From NCBI RefSeq assembly GCF_009690625.1, contig NZ_CP033878.1, positions 620,001-684,000 on the forward strand: 64,000 bases of DNA. The letters run 5' to 3'. Both the position numbers and the translations under genes were made by a program. This document shows, piece after piece, positions 21,279 to 29,677 of this stretch. The DNA is from Halorhabdus sp. CBA1104 (lineage in GTDB: Archaea > Halobacteriota > Halobacteria > Halobacteriales > Haloarculaceae). Each line of letters starts with the position of its first letter. Positions within the stretch are counted from its first letter, which is position 1. Under the pieces are notes generated by a model that did no database searches, had not been told where the DNA came from, and worked only from the letters and a program-made list of their open reading frames with translations.

Positions 21279-22355
21279 GTGTTGTACGATCATGTCTCCG
21301 GCCTCGAACTGGAAATACAGGCCTACGAGCTCGAACAACGCGAGCGGGACACGTCCAGTGGCTTTACCCGAGCGACGACCATCGTCTCGTTACACGGCAA
21401 CGGCGAAACCGGGCGTGGCGAGGACGTCACATACGACAACGACGCACACGAAGCCCTACGCGCTTCTGTAGCGGACTTCCCTATTACGGGAGAATACACC
21501 CTCGACGCGTTCTCGGACCAGGTATCTGAGATCGATTTATTCCACGGCACCGAACCGAGCCAGTCAATCTTCCGTAATTATCGACAGTGGGCCTTGGAGA
21601 GCGCCGCGCTCGATCTCGCATTGAAGCAGGCCGACACGGACCTCGCCGACTGTCTCGGCCGCACGTACGATCCAGTTCGATTCGTCGTAAGTACACGTCT
21701 GGAGGACCCGCCGACCGGCGACGTCGTGCTCGAGTGGCTCGACCGGAATCCCGAGTTGGAGTTCAAACTCGATCCGACATCGGAGTGGACAACAGCAGTC
21801 ATCGAGCGCTTCGCGGCAACCGACGCTGTCCGAACACTCGACCTCAAAGGACAGTACCACGGGACGGCGGTCGATCAGCCTGCCGACCCGGAGCTGTACG
21901 AGCGAATCATCGAGGGCTTTCCCGAAGCACTCATCGAAGATCCGGAACTGAACGAGGTGACGCGACCACTGTTCGAGGGACACGAGGCACGCGTAACGTG
22001 GGACTACCCGATTCGAGGCGTCGAAACCGTCGAAGACCTCCCTTGGGACCCGGAGTGGCTCAACATCAAGCCATCCCGATTCGGCTCGATACAGTCGCTC
22101 TTTGACACTATCGACTACTGCCACAACCAGGAAATTCAGATGTTCGGCGGCGGACAGTTCGAACTCGACGTCGGCCGCGAACACATCCACGCGTTTGCCT
22201 CGCTCTTCTATCCCGACGCACCAAACGACGTGGCTCCGAAAGCCTACAACGACCCCGACCCGAGCGGTGAGCTGCCGACGAGCCCGCTCGCCCCGCCAGA
22301 AACACCCGTGGGCCTGTCGTGGGGGACGGACGAATCGCAGGTATCGGAACGGTAG
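21279..22355 (+). CDS. enolase-superfamily protein
   Basis: A 358-residue protein beginning at GTG 21279 (the next codon, TTG, is also possible). The C-terminal barrel has the expected acidic metal ligands in order: Asp in TLDLKGQYHG, Glu in ALIEDPELN and Asp in VTWDYPIRG. It then has NIKPSRFGSIQ and MFGGGQFELDVG, where superfamily members carry their end-of-barrel catalytic residues. An N-terminal capping domain precedes it. Substrate is unknown; dipeptide epimerase, muconate cycloisomerase and dehydratase types are all possible. It lies between a truncated esterase and tRNA-derived repeats, so it could be horizontally acquired. Confidence 0.7.
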   Translation: MLYDHVSGLELEIQAYELEQRERDTSSGFTRATTIVSLHGNGETGRGEDVTYDNDAHEALRASVADFPITGEYTLDAFSDQVSEIDLFHGTEPSQSIFRNYRQWALESAALDLALKQADTDLADCLGRTYDPVRFVVSTRLEDPPTGDVVLEWLDRNPELEFKLDPTSEWTTAVIERFAATDAVRTLDLKGQYHGTAVDQPADPELYERIIEGFPEALIEDPELNEVTRPLFEGHEARVTWDYPIRGVETVEDLPWDPEWLNIKPSRFGSIQSLFDTIDYCHNQEIQMFGGGQFELDVGREHIHAFASLFYPDAPNDVAPKAYNDPDPSGELPTSPLAPPETPVGLSWGTDESQVSER

Positions 22356-22623
22356 AATGTGGCCCCGTCCACGCTGTACGCAGTCACTGCCCGACGAACG
22401 TCATCAGCACGGATTTGAGAGCGGTAACAAGAGGACACTGAATCGAGACAAGCGGGAGACGCCCGTCACCCACCGATTGACTTTCTGAATTGCCACCTGC
22501 TTGGTTGTACGCGACTCCCGGTGGAAATCACCCGTCGTTCGACTATCGAACGAGAGCAACTGCGCTGCGTTCGATTGGCGGTTTATTGCGCCGCTATCGG
22601 GCGATTACACCCCTCGGAAATAT

Positions 22624-22646
22624 GGGCGCTGCAGGATTCGAACCCC
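22624..22646 (-). repeat. partial tRNA 3'-end copy 1 (divergent)
   Basis: GGGCGCTGCAGGATTCGAAC (plus strand) is a T-arm plus acceptor 3' half reading on the minus strand. The acceptor part equals that of tRNA-Arg at 23042, but the T-arm differs, so this copy may come from another tRNA or have diverged. No 5' half of a tRNA is nearby. Confidence 0.45.
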
Positions 22647-22796
22647 ACTCGTTCCCGTTCGCTCGCTACCTCACGGCTCCTCCGTTCGGCTTTTCGAGGT
22701 CGCTTTGCGACCTCGCACTGCTCGTTCACCTCCCACTCCCTGCCTCAAATCCTCGGCTGACGCTCCTCACCGCTCACTATCGTTCGCGCAGAATTT

Positions 22797-22819
22797 ACGG
22801 GCGCTGAGGGATTTGAACC
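22797..22819 (-). repeat. partial tRNA-Arg 3'-end copy 2
   Basis: Identical over 23 bases to the 3' end of the intact tRNA-Arg (plus-strand 23041-23063). An inverted T-arm-like copy follows at about 22861-22872, so a stem could form. Confidence 0.6.
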
Positions 22820-22920
22820 AAATGGAGACGGTCGCTCACTTCGTTCGCGCTGCGACTCCCCGGGTTCAAATGCCTCAGATGGCGCATTTGCTGCTCACAG
22901 TTTGTTCGCAGCAAAATGCG

Positions 22921-22943
22921 ACGGGCGCTGAGGGATTTGAACC
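22921..22943 (-). repeat. partial tRNA-Arg 3'-end copy 3
   Basis: Again identical over 23 bases to the tRNA-Arg 3' end and placed exactly 120 bases before it. An inverted copy GGGTTCAAATCC lies at 22982-22993. Copies 2 and 3 are 124 bases apart. This regular ladder looks like repeated attachment-site or recombination scars at a tRNA gene. Confidence 0.6.
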
Positions 22944-23041
22944 GAACCCAGACGTGCTTGCTCCGCTGCGCGCGACTGGCAGGGTTCAAATCCGCAGTGC
23001 CGGTTCGCTCGACGGTTCGCATCGCTCACCGTCTCACTGCA

Positions 23042-23116
23042 CGGGCGCTGAGGGATTTGAACCCACGACAGCTTGGTCCGAAGCCAAGTACTCTGTCCAG
23101 GCTGAGCTAAGCGCCC
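23042..23116 (-). tRNA. tRNA-Arg (anticodon TCG)
   Basis: On the minus strand the cloverleaf is complete. The acceptor GGGCGCT pairs with AGCGCCC with a G discriminator, the D arm starts TAGCTC, and the anticodon stem CTTGG/CCAAG encloses loop CTTCGGA (anticodon TCG, codon CGA). The variable loop is CTGTC. The T stem GTGGG/CCCTC contains one mismatch (T-T), unusual for an intact gene. It would fit replacement of the 3' half by an integrating element. No CCA is encoded. Confidence 0.88.
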
Positions 23117-23211
23117 TCCCGGTTACATCCACACAGTAGGTACCCACTGTAAAAAATGTCTCTATCCAGTTCGACGGTATGTTTTTCCATACCGCACCCC
23201 CAGATACAGGC

Positions 23212-23619
23212 ATGCCAACTGACGACCAACTGCAAGAATTACTCGATACGACAACTACTATCGCCGTCGTCGGGTGTTCCTCGACGCCCGGCAAGGATGC
23301 CCACGAGGTCCCGAAATATCTCCTCGCTGCTGGCTACGACGTCATCCCGATCAATCCCTTCGCCGAGGAGATATTCGACCGCGACGCGTACGATTCACTC
23401 GCCGACGTCCCCGACAAAATTGACCTCGTGAACGTCTTTCGCCCGAGCGACGAAGTACCCGAAATCGTCGACGCAGCACTGGATCGCGAAGACGAGCCAG
23501 CAATCTGGCTCCAGCTTGGCATTACCCACGATGGGGCTGTTTCGCGTGCCGAAGACGCCGGTCGGCGGGTCGTCCAAGACCACTGTTTGAAGGTCCAACA
23601 CCAGCGACTGCTCGCCTGA
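23212..23619 (+). CDS. CoA-binding domain protein (YccU type)
   Basis: A 135-residue single-domain Rossmann protein: TTTIAVVGCSSTPGKDAHEV near residue 15 is the nucleotide-binding loop, and YDVIPINPFAEEIFDRDAY, VDLVNVFRPSDEVPEIV and AIWLQLGITHDGA follow in the order of the CoA_binding_2 family (PF13380). The length equals that family's usual 135-140. The biological role is unclear; CoA binding is inferred from family structures. Confidence 0.85.
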   Translation: MPTDDQLQELLDTTTTIAVVGCSSTPGKDAHEVPKYLLAAGYDVIPINPFAEEIFDRDAYDSLADVPDKIDLVNVFRPSDEVPEIVDAALDREDEPAIWLQLGITHDGAVSRAEDAGRRVVQDHCLKVQHQRLLA

Positions 23620-23628
23620 GGCGACGTA

Positions 23629-23931
23629 TTATTCGGCTGTTTCCTCGTCTCCCTCGTCGATCGCTTCGGCCTCGGGCACCGTGTCGGCGTCTTCGATGTG
23701 GGCATCCGCGACGATTGCGTCGACGTCGAGGCCCTGTTGCTCGGCCAGCGCTTCCAACAACGCTCGTTGCTCGGCGAGATCCTGTTCCATCTCGTCGACC
23801 TGTGTGCTCGTCGTTTCGAGCTCTTCTCGGAGGGATTGGATCTGCCCCCGGAGATCGTTCATCTTCTCGTAGAGGTCCTCTGCCATGCCGGTGACTTTCT
23901 GGAGCTTCTTTGCGGTGTCGCCAAATCCCAT
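23629..23931 (-). CDS. DUF5798-like coiled-coil protein
   Basis: A 100-residue protein starting MGFGDTAKKLQKVTGMAEDL. Residues 15-70 form a continuous heptad coiled coil (DLRGQIQSLREELETTSTQV). The remainder is acidic and probably disordered. The N-terminal signature matches my memory of the haloarchaeal family DUF5798. It ends 9 bases from the stop of the convergent CoA-binding gene. Function unknown. Confidence 0.7.
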   Translation of the reverse strand: MGFGDTAKKLQKVTGMAEDLYEKMNDLRGQIQSLREELETTSTQVDEMEQDLAEQRALLEALAEQQGLDVDAIVADAHIEDADTVPEAEAIDEGDEETAE

Positions 23932-24015
23932 GCCCCTGGGTTGTCACTGCCGGGTTGTGCGCTTTTCGGTCCGCGGAACGTCGCCATTAAGGGGGCGTCG
24001 ATCACACGCTCAGGC

Positions 24016-24399
24016 ATGGAGCGAACCAGTCTGGTCCCGCTCGTGGGTGTACTCGCGTGTCTGGCTTTCCTCTCGACACTGGCAGTCCCGTTTCAGTCTG
24101 CCGGGGCCGGCCTCTACTACGAGACGGGCGCGGTGAATCCACTCCTCGGTGGCTTGCTGGCCTTGATTGCGGTGATCGTCTTTGCTGCTGGCCGCCAAGG
24201 ACGGACAGATCCTGCTCTCGCAGCCGGAGTCACGCTGGCACTCGGGCTGTTGGCGGCTGGGATGGCGGTCGCCTGGGCGCTGACGGCCAGAACTGATGTG
24301 CTATCGATCACCCGGTACCATCGTCACGCCCTCGTTGTGACGGCCAGTACAGTGCCACTCGTTGCGGCCTGGTATGCGCGAGAACTTCGCGTCTGGTGA
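24016..24399 (+). CDS. four-helix membrane protein, haloarchaeal (unknown function)
   Basis: A 127-residue protein with four hydrophobic segments at about residues 6-24, 36-56, 67-89 and 100-120 and short loops, including YYETGAVNPLLGG after helix 1. It fits a haloarchaeal membrane family (possibly the one called DUF7548, from memory). The ATG at 24016 is chosen; a much longer open frame upstream is antisense to the coiled-coil gene. It ends about 85 bases before the SRP RNA. Confidence 0.55.
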   Translation: MERTSLVPLVGVLACLAFLSTLAVPFQSAGAGLYYETGAVNPLLGGLLALIAVIVFAAGRQGRTDPALAAGVTLALGLLAAGMAVAWALTARTDVLSITRYHRHALVVTASTVPLVAAWYARELRVW

Positions 24400-24448
24400 G
24401 TGGTCACCACTTTCGTCGTGGCCGAAACACAGTTCCGAGCCGAAAGGC

Positions 24449-24457
24449 CCTTATGGA
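24449..24457 (+). promoter_or_regulatory. TATA-like box of the SRP RNA gene
   Basis: CCTTATGG-like sequence centred about 30 bases before the RNA 5' end, the usual archaeal spacing. Confidence 0.35.
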
Positions 24458-24483
24458 CAACCGGAGTACGATCAAACCGGACT

Positions 24484-24783
24484 AGGCCGGGCGGTTAGGC
24501 CCCGCTCGTCACCCGCGCTATGGTCTTCAGCGGGGGCCAAATCCCGGGGGCGTCCGGACAGACGGACGCGGGCCCCGTTAGCCAACGTCGAAGCCTCGTC
24601 CTACGGGGGTAGCGGTCGACACTGAATCGCCTGCAGGGGCGTGCCGGTGTCGTTAACCGAGGGCACTCCGCCAGGCGCGGAAGCGAGCAGCGGACCCTCG
24701 GACACCTGCCGCTCGCAGGGTCGCGGGGTGGAGGAGGCACGCGGGACTCCCCACGTCCGAACGCCGGGCCATCCCGGCTGTCC
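24484..24783 (+). ncRNA. ffs: signal recognition particle 7S RNA
   Basis: About 300 bases of very GC-rich non-coding DNA. The 5' end GGCCGGGCGGTTAGGCCCCG and the 3' end GGGCCATCCCGGCTGTCC pair to form helix 5/1 of archaeal 7S RNA. The SRP54-binding helix 8 is recognised by CAGGCGCGGAAGCGAGCAGC near 24674, with a GGAA tetraloop and the AGCA side of the asymmetric loop. A long antisense open frame over it is an artefact of composition. The ends are approximate. Confidence 0.9.
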
Positions 24784-24847
24784 ACATTCATCCGGAATTA
24801 TACGTCTCGTAGTACTATTTCACGGCGTCTCCGACAGCGACTGCTGG

Positions 24848-26665
24848 TCAGGGATCGTCCTGGTATCGGTCCGATGGAATCGACCGGCGTCGTCCACGAC
24901 CGAACAGACGCTTCCAGAACGCTCGCTCGTGTGGCCGTTCGGCGAGTGCGACCGAGCACTCGACATCGTTGACGACCTGCAGGTGCAACGAGCCAGTGAC
25001 CAGCCGAGCCAGCAGCCCGCGCTCGGTCGCGCCGAGCATGACCAGCGTGTGATCCTCGGCTTCCCGTTCGATCGTTCGCTCGACGTCCCCGGCGACGACC
25101 AGTTGATCGGCGGCTTCGAGATCGTGCTCGGCGGCCCACTCGGCAAGGAAACGCTCTCCCGCATCACAGTGGCGTTGGTCGTCGACGACGTGCAGTAACG
25201 TGACTTTGGCGTCGCTTGCCGCCTGGAGTATCTTGGCGATTTCGGCCGACAGCGACGAGTCTGGACCGCCTGCAGTCGGCACCAACACTCGCGAACAGTC
25301 CAGGCCGCGATCTTTCAGGATCAAGAAATCACAGGGCAGTCTGTTCGTCAGTTCGTGTACCGGCTTTTCGGCCCGGGCACTGTCCCAGAGTTTGTCCTCG
25401 CCCCAACCGAGTACAACCAGGTCGGGGCGGGTTCGCCGTGCCCGATCGAACACTTCCTCTAGAGAACGCGTCGAGACGATCGTCGACGTCTCGAAGCCGA
25501 CGTCGTACTGCTCGCCGACACGTCGGACGTCTTCTAGTAGCCGATCGGACTCTTCGAGGATGCGATCGTGGCGTTCTTCGTCGCTGCTGACGTGGCCGGG
25601 GGTCTGGACGACGTGAACCGCATGCACTGTCCCCTTCTCACGAGCGGCGGCGAACGTGCATGCCAAGCGCACGAGCTTCGTTTCCGTTCGTGGATTCGTG
25701 ATCGGGACCAGAACACGGTGGGAATCCGGATCGCGGACGATGTCTTCGACTGTGTCGACGATCGGCACGTACGATCGGCCTGCGAGGTTCCCCAGTACCC
25801 ACTCCCGGATCGAGAGCCTGCGGACGTGTTCGAAACGGTCGACTTCGAGGCGTCGCTCGCTCGTCTGATAGTAGTTGACGATCGTCACGAGCACGATCCC
25901 GCCGACCGTGTTGCCGATTGCAACCGGAACGACGAACTCCGTCATCGCGACGACAACGCTCAAATCACCCGCCAGAACCGTGTAGATCGACTCGGTGAAC
26001 GAAACGACGACGTGAAACAGGTTCCCCAGCGGGATCGCCAGGAACGCCAGGTAGACGATGACGAGTCTGGAGACGGTGTCCCGGACAGCAAAGTCGAGCC
26101 AGACGACGCCAGCGACGATGAACCCGGCGAAGGCACCCTTGAAGAACAACGAGACGATCGGCGTCTCGACGCCCTTGTGGGCCAGATCGACCGCGACCGC
26201 TGCGGCTTCGGGGCTGAAAACGCCCCCGTAGGCGAGGACGACTGCACCGGCCGCGCCGCCGGCGAAGTTACCGATCAGGACGATCAGCCAGTGGCGCAAC
26301 AGTGTCGGGATCGAAACCAGGCGTTCGAGCGTCAGTGCTACCGGCGGGAGCGTATTTTCGGTATATAACTGGTAGCCACCGATGATGATGTAAATGAACC
26401 CGAGCGGGTAGAGCATCACCGCCGCGATACCGCCGTCCGTCCGCGGGTACAGCGACGCGTACAGCAAGAACGTGACCGTGATCGCGAACCCGGCCGCCAG
26501 CGCGCTGAAAAACAATTCCCGCACCCCGGAGGTCACCTCGTGATCGGCGTCGGCGACGATCCGCTGGAATACTTCGTCGGTAGAGAACCGATCCGGGATC
26601 ACCTCACCCTGCGTCGGCACGTCGGTGTCTGCCGGTTCGCTGGGTACTCGATCGGGTTCGGCCAT
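24848..26665 (-). CDS. formate/nitrite-type channel fused to two universal stress domains
   Basis: A 605-residue fusion. Residues 40-290 are an FNT-family (PF01226) channel with six hydrophobic helices, including GNFAGGAAGAVVLAY and the second half-helix region AIPLGNLFHVVVSF. Two UspA domains follow: one starts HRVLVPITNPRTETK near 325 and has DLVVLGWGEDKLW, the other starts SRVLVPTAGGPDSS near 455 and has HTLVMLGATERGLLARLVTGSL, a G-x2-G-x9-G-S type ATP loop. The start at 26665 is chosen over one five codons earlier. The channel may carry formate, nitrite or another small anion; the Usp tail may sense nucleotide. Confidence 0.82.
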   Translation of the reverse strand: MAEPDRVPSEPADTDVPTQGEVIPDRFSTDEVFQRIVADADHEVTSGVRELFFSALAAGFAITVTFLLYASLYPRTDGGIAAVMLYPLGFIYIIIGGYQLYTENTLPPVALTLERLVSIPTLLRHWLIVLIGNFAGGAAGAVVLAYGGVFSPEAAAVAVDLAHKGVETPIVSLFFKGAFAGFIVAGVVWLDFAVRDTVSRLVIVYLAFLAIPLGNLFHVVVSFTESIYTVLAGDLSVVVAMTEFVVPVAIGNTVGGIVLVTIVNYYQTSERRLEVDRFEHVRRLSIREWVLGNLAGRSYVPIVDTVEDIVRDPDSHRVLVPITNPRTETKLVRLACTFAAAREKGTVHAVHVVQTPGHVSSDEERHDRILEESDRLLEDVRRVGEQYDVGFETSTIVSTRSLEEVFDRARRTRPDLVVLGWGEDKLWDSARAEKPVHELTNRLPCDFLILKDRGLDCSRVLVPTAGGPDSSLSAEIAKILQAASDAKVTLLHVVDDQRHCDAGERFLAEWAAEHDLEAADQLVVAGDVERTIEREAEDHTLVMLGATERGLLARLVTGSLHLQVVNDVECSVALAERPHERAFWKRLFGRGRRRSIPSDRYQDDP

Positions 26666-26752
26666 GTCAGATCCCGGCACGGCAGCCCCAAGTAAGTTCG
26701 CTCTCGGCGGGCACGTCGACAGCGGCGTCCAGTTGCCAGCCAGCGTGGGGTT

Positions 26753-27658
26753 TCAGCTCTCGAGTTCCCCGATGGCGGCTCCGTCTGCTACCTCCAGTTC
26801 GCCCCCGATCGTACGGTTCGGATACGGGATGTCGATTCCCGCTTCGTCGAATCGCTCCTTGACAGCCTGGACGTACTCACCGCGGGTTTGAACGAAATCG
26901 CCGCGGCTCGGATCCGAAATCCAGATGCGCGATTGCAGGCCCACCGAGGAGTCGCCGAGTTCGACGAGACGCACCGACGGTGCGGGATCGTCGAGGATTT
27001 CGTCGTGGGCCTGTGCTTCCTCGACGATGATTTCCGTCGCTTTGTCGATATCGTCGTCGTAGCCGATCCCAAAGACGAACTTCAGACGGAGTTGCTCTTT
27101 GGCGACCGGATTCTTGATGACGCCGTCGGTCAGGGTGGAGTTTGGGACCGTCAGGAGTTCGTTGTCGAAGGTCCGCACGCGCGTCACGCGGAGGCTGATA
27201 TCCTCGACGACGCCGCTGCGGTCGTCCCATTCGATCCAGTCGCCGATGCGGAACGGTTGGTCCGTGAAGATGAACACGCCGGCGACGAAGTTCGCGATCA
27301 CGTCTTGCATAGCGAACCCGATCGCAAGCGTCGCGGCCGCGGCGATCGTCGCCAGCGCGGTGAGGATGTTCCCGAACCCCGCAAAGGCAAACGCGACCGC
27401 AATGGCGACGAACACGACCAGAGCACCGGTAAGCTTCTTGATCGGCGTTCGCGCGTGAACGTCCAGATCCCGGGCCTTCAACACACGGTTTACCAGTGGG
27501 ACGACAGTCATCCGACCGAGGAGGTAGACGCCGACCGAGACTAGGACGAACGTGATCATCGCCCCGAGCACGTCGGCATAGGGTACGTTCGCGCCCTCCA
27601 ACAAGCGCGCGATGAGCCCGGAATCAGCCTGTAACACGACAGAGTCGAGGAGTGTCAT
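26753..27658 (-). CDS. MscS-family mechanosensitive channel
   Basis: A 301-residue protein. Three hydrophobic segments lie at about residues 25-50, 73-93 and 97-120; the third is glycine/alanine-rich pore helix AAAATLAIGFAMQDVIANFV. The conserved beta domain follows (PFRIGDWIEWDDRSGVVEDI and VPNSTLTDGVIKN), then an alpha/beta C-terminal domain. It overlaps the yhbY stop by 4 bases, so the two are translationally coupled. Such channels release solute on hypo-osmotic shock, plausible for a halophile. Confidence 0.9.
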   Translation of the reverse strand: MTLLDSVVLQADSGLIARLLEGANVPYADVLGAMITFVLVSVGVYLLGRMTVVPLVNRVLKARDLDVHARTPIKKLTGALVVFVAIAVAFAFAGFGNILTALATIAAAATLAIGFAMQDVIANFVAGVFIFTDQPFRIGDWIEWDDRSGVVEDISLRVTRVRTFDNELLTVPNSTLTDGVIKNPVAKEQLRLKFVFGIGYDDDIDKATEIIVEEAQAHDEILDDPAPSVRLVELGDSSVGLQSRIWISDPSRGDFVQTRGEYVQAVKERFDEAGIDIPYPNRTIGGELEVADGAAIGELES

Positions 27659-27903
27659 CCTTGTAGTACCGCCATGTGGCCTCGTGTCTCGACAACGGTG
27701 CCCTCAACGTGGTCGGCGAGTTCGGTCGCGAGTGCTTCGACGTCACCCTCTCCACGGGCGGCTCGAAGGAATTTGACTTTCACCAGGTCCCGGTCCGTGA
27801 GTTGGTCGTCGAGTTCGTCGGCGACGGCATCCACGCCGTGTTTGCCGACCCAGAGAGTTACATCGAGTTCGTGCATCGCGTTGCTCGGAGTTACGTCACT
27901 CAT
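27655..27903 (-). CDS. YhbY/CRS1 family RNA-binding protein
   Basis: An 82-residue single CRM domain. HELDVTLWVGKHGVDAVADE resembles the domain start, LVKVKFLRAARG is the central strand region, and VETRGHMAVLQG is the last strand, where the G-x-x-G-like loop sits. The domain binds structured RNA, with known members associated with ribosome precursors. It lies between rnp4 and mscS on the same strand and overlaps the latter by 4 bases. Confidence 0.82.
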   Translation of the reverse strand: MSDVTPSNAMHELDVTLWVGKHGVDAVADELDDQLTDRDLVKVKFLRAARGEGDVEALATELADHVEGTVVETRGHMAVLQG

Positions 27904-27975
27904 GTCACCGATGTTCGGACTGAACGCGTTTTAAGCTTAGCCAACTGCGAGTCCTCCCGCGGGAGCCAGTATCGT

Positions 27976-28272
27976 TCACTGGCTGTCAGCGTACGGGTAT
28001 CGGGCCTGGCTACCACACTCACACGTCACGACGACGTGGCCAGATTGTGTCCGAACCCGGGCGTTTCGGCCCGGACGCAAATAGGCATCACAGCGATCAC
28101 AGACGAACCGCTCGAACGACGCCGGCAGAGACAGCCGGTGGCGTTCCGCGACCCGACGTGCTCGACGAACGCACTCTCGTGCGCGGTCGGGGTGGTCCGT
28201 TCGGGCCGCCTCGCGGGCTTGCTCGGCCAGCACCTCGATCCGCTCGGCGGCGATCGTTGCGTCGTCACTCAT
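27976..28272 (-). CDS. rnp4: ribonuclease P protein component 4
   Basis: A 98-residue protein, homologue of eukaryotic Rpp21. The N-terminal helices (AAERIEVLAEQAREAART and HPDRARECVRRARRVAERH) bind partner Rpp29. The C-terminal zinc ribbon has cysteines in FVCDRCDAYLRPG and TCECGSQARYP. It helps the RNA catalyse 5' maturation of tRNA. The ATG three codons inside the longest frame (MSDDATIAAE) gives the standard start. The rnp4-yhbY pairing is common in haloarchaea. Confidence 0.88.
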   Translation of the reverse strand: MSDDATIAAERIEVLAEQAREAARTDHPDRARECVRRARRVAERHRLSLPASFERFVCDRCDAYLRPGRNARVRTQSGHVVVTCECGSQARYPYADSQ

Positions 28273-28367
28273 CACGGCCACGTAGCGTCGTCGCCGGGTT
28301 AGGGGTATCGGTCGACGCCGGGCGTATCACAACGCATTAATCGATCCTCGGCCAAATTCGGTCCAAT

Positions 28368-29486
28368 ATGGCACTGCCGTCTGTCGGCGCGTTCACGGAT
28401 ACGTACTTGCCGACGGTCAACGGCGTCACCTACACCGTTCAGGCCTGGCGGGACCGCTGGCGGGACCGAGGCGGTGATATGGCGATCGTCTACCCGGATG
28501 CCGACGACTACGAGCCGGACGACCGCGAGTACCCCGTCCGGAGTCTGCCGTTTCCCTTCTACGAGGGCTTTCGGATGGGCGTCCCGCGTGTCCCCGAGGC
28601 GATCGGGGACGTGGACCTCGTCCACGCCCACACGCCGTTCGGGCTCGGTATGAGCGCGATGCGGGTCGCCCGCTCACGGGATCTCCCCCTGCTCGCGTCC
28701 TATCACACGCCGACCAGCGAGTACGCGGCCTACGTCTCACTTGGCGATCGTGTCGAACGGACGGTCAGACGGACCGCCACGAGCTACGAGCGGTGGTTCT
28801 TCGACCGTGCCGACGTCGTGATCGCGCCGAGTGACCGTGCCCGCGACCACATTGTCGAGACGGTCGATGTCTCGACGCCGGTCGAAGTCGTGCCCAACGG
28901 CGTCGACGTACAGCGATTGCAGCCGGTCGCCGGTGACGACTTTCGGACACGATACGACCTCCCGACCGACCGTCCGCTCGTCGGATACACGGGTCGTCAC
29001 GGCTACGAAAAGTGTCTCTCGGATATTATTTCTGCCACTGACGGCATGAACGTAACTGTCGTTTTCGGTGGTGACGGCCCGGCCCGTGACGACATCGAGG
29101 CCCGGGCCGAGGCTGCAAACGTCGACGTCCGCTTCCTTGGCTTTCTGCCACGTGAGGAGTTGCCCGCTTTCTACTCGGCACTGGACGCCTTTGCGTTCCC
29201 GAGCCCTGTCGAAACGCAAGGTCTCGTCGCGTTAGAAGCCAACGCCTGCGGGACGCCGGTTGCCGGCGTCGACAGTGGGGCGCTGGCAGACACTATCGAG
29301 GATGGCGTCAATGGCTACTCGTATTCCCAAGGCGATATCACCGGCTTCCGCGCAGCGATCAACCGCGTGCTCGCCGAACAGGACACGCTCGCTGAACAAT
29401 GCCTCAGCCGACGCGAGACCATCAGCATTGATCACGCCGTAGATCGCTTGACAGACGTCTACGAAAGTGTCCTCGAAGACGACTAG
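28368..29486 (+). CDS. GT4-family glycosyltransferase
   Basis: A 372-residue two-Rossmann GT-B enzyme. The N-terminal domain has GAFTDTYLPTVNGVTYTVQA and VDLVHAHTPFGLGMSAMRV. The C-terminal domain starts near residue 195 with LVGYTGRHGYEKCLSDII (where most relatives read G-R-L-x-x-E-K) and has the donor-site FPSPVETQGLVALEANACG (E-x7-E motif). Relatives transfer hexoses to lipids or polysaccharides. It is monocistronic with no glycan genes adjacent, so acceptor and donor are unknown. Confidence 0.85.
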   Translation: MALPSVGAFTDTYLPTVNGVTYTVQAWRDRWRDRGGDMAIVYPDADDYEPDDREYPVRSLPFPFYEGFRMGVPRVPEAIGDVDLVHAHTPFGLGMSAMRVARSRDLPLLASYHTPTSEYAAYVSLGDRVERTVRRTATSYERWFFDRADVVIAPSDRARDHIVETVDVSTPVEVVPNGVDVQRLQPVAGDDFRTRYDLPTDRPLVGYTGRHGYEKCLSDIISATDGMNVTVVFGGDGPARDDIEARAEAANVDVRFLGFLPREELPAFYSALDAFAFPSPVETQGLVALEANACGTPVAGVDSGALADTIEDGVNGYSYSQGDITGFRAAINRVLAEQDTLAEQCLSRRETISIDHAVDRLTDVYESVLEDD

Positions 29487-29548
29487 CGCTTTCAAAGGCC
29501 GTCCGCCGAGGCTCGGCCTCTCCTTACTTGGCTGGGACTGTTGTTCGC

Positions 29549-29595
29549 TCACAACACTACGCCAGCGCGCTCCCAGCCCGGATGATCGTCCGCTC
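29549..29595. repeat. 47-base direct repeat, outer copy of the gatA 3' end
   Basis: Identical to 29678-29724, which encodes the last residues of GatA and its stop. This outer copy lies in the intergenic region and codes for nothing, so it is a partial duplication of the gatA end. Confidence 0.75.
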
Positions 29596-29639
29596 ACGCG
29601 ACCACCTTTTTCCGCTCGGGTCCGCACGGCGGACCTCTC

Positions 29640-29672
29640 ACGCAAAAACGTGGGCGAAAAAAAACCGCACCA
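29640..29672 (-). terminator. probable oligo-T terminator of gatCA
   Basis: Read on the minus strand just after the gatA stop, the DNA has a T8 run (plus-strand A run 29657-29664) and then a T5 run (29644-29648), flanked by G/C-rich sequence. Oligo-T tracts are the known archaeal intrinsic terminators. Confidence 0.55.
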
Positions 29673-29677
29673 ACCGT

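Larger units (their letters stand above)
22356..23040. other. non-coding stretch holding tRNA-derived repeats
   Basis: About 690 bases between the enolase-superfamily gene and tRNA-Arg. Open frames here translate the repeat units themselves (G-A-E-G-F-E-P like peptides) and are not genes. Between copies the DNA is rich in CGCTC and TTCGCTCG-like short repeats. No integrase gene is present. Confidence 0.6.

Noticed and set aside
22356-23040. CRISPR array beside tRNA-Arg
   Set aside because: The repeats are tRNA 3' ends at uneven spacing (120, 124, about 173), without uniform spacers or cas genes. The Cas4-type nuclease at 59 kb is part of a Dna2-like helicase.
22501-23139. Open frames with G-A-E-G-F-E-P and L-R-D-L-N like peptides
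   Set aside because: These are translations of tRNA 3'-end repeats and tRNA-Arg itself. Known haloarchaeal artefacts of this kind are not genes.
24495-24791. Antisense frame over the SRP RNA
   Set aside because: The RNA structure (paired ends and helix 8) explains the sequence, and the peptide is Arg/Pro-rich noise.
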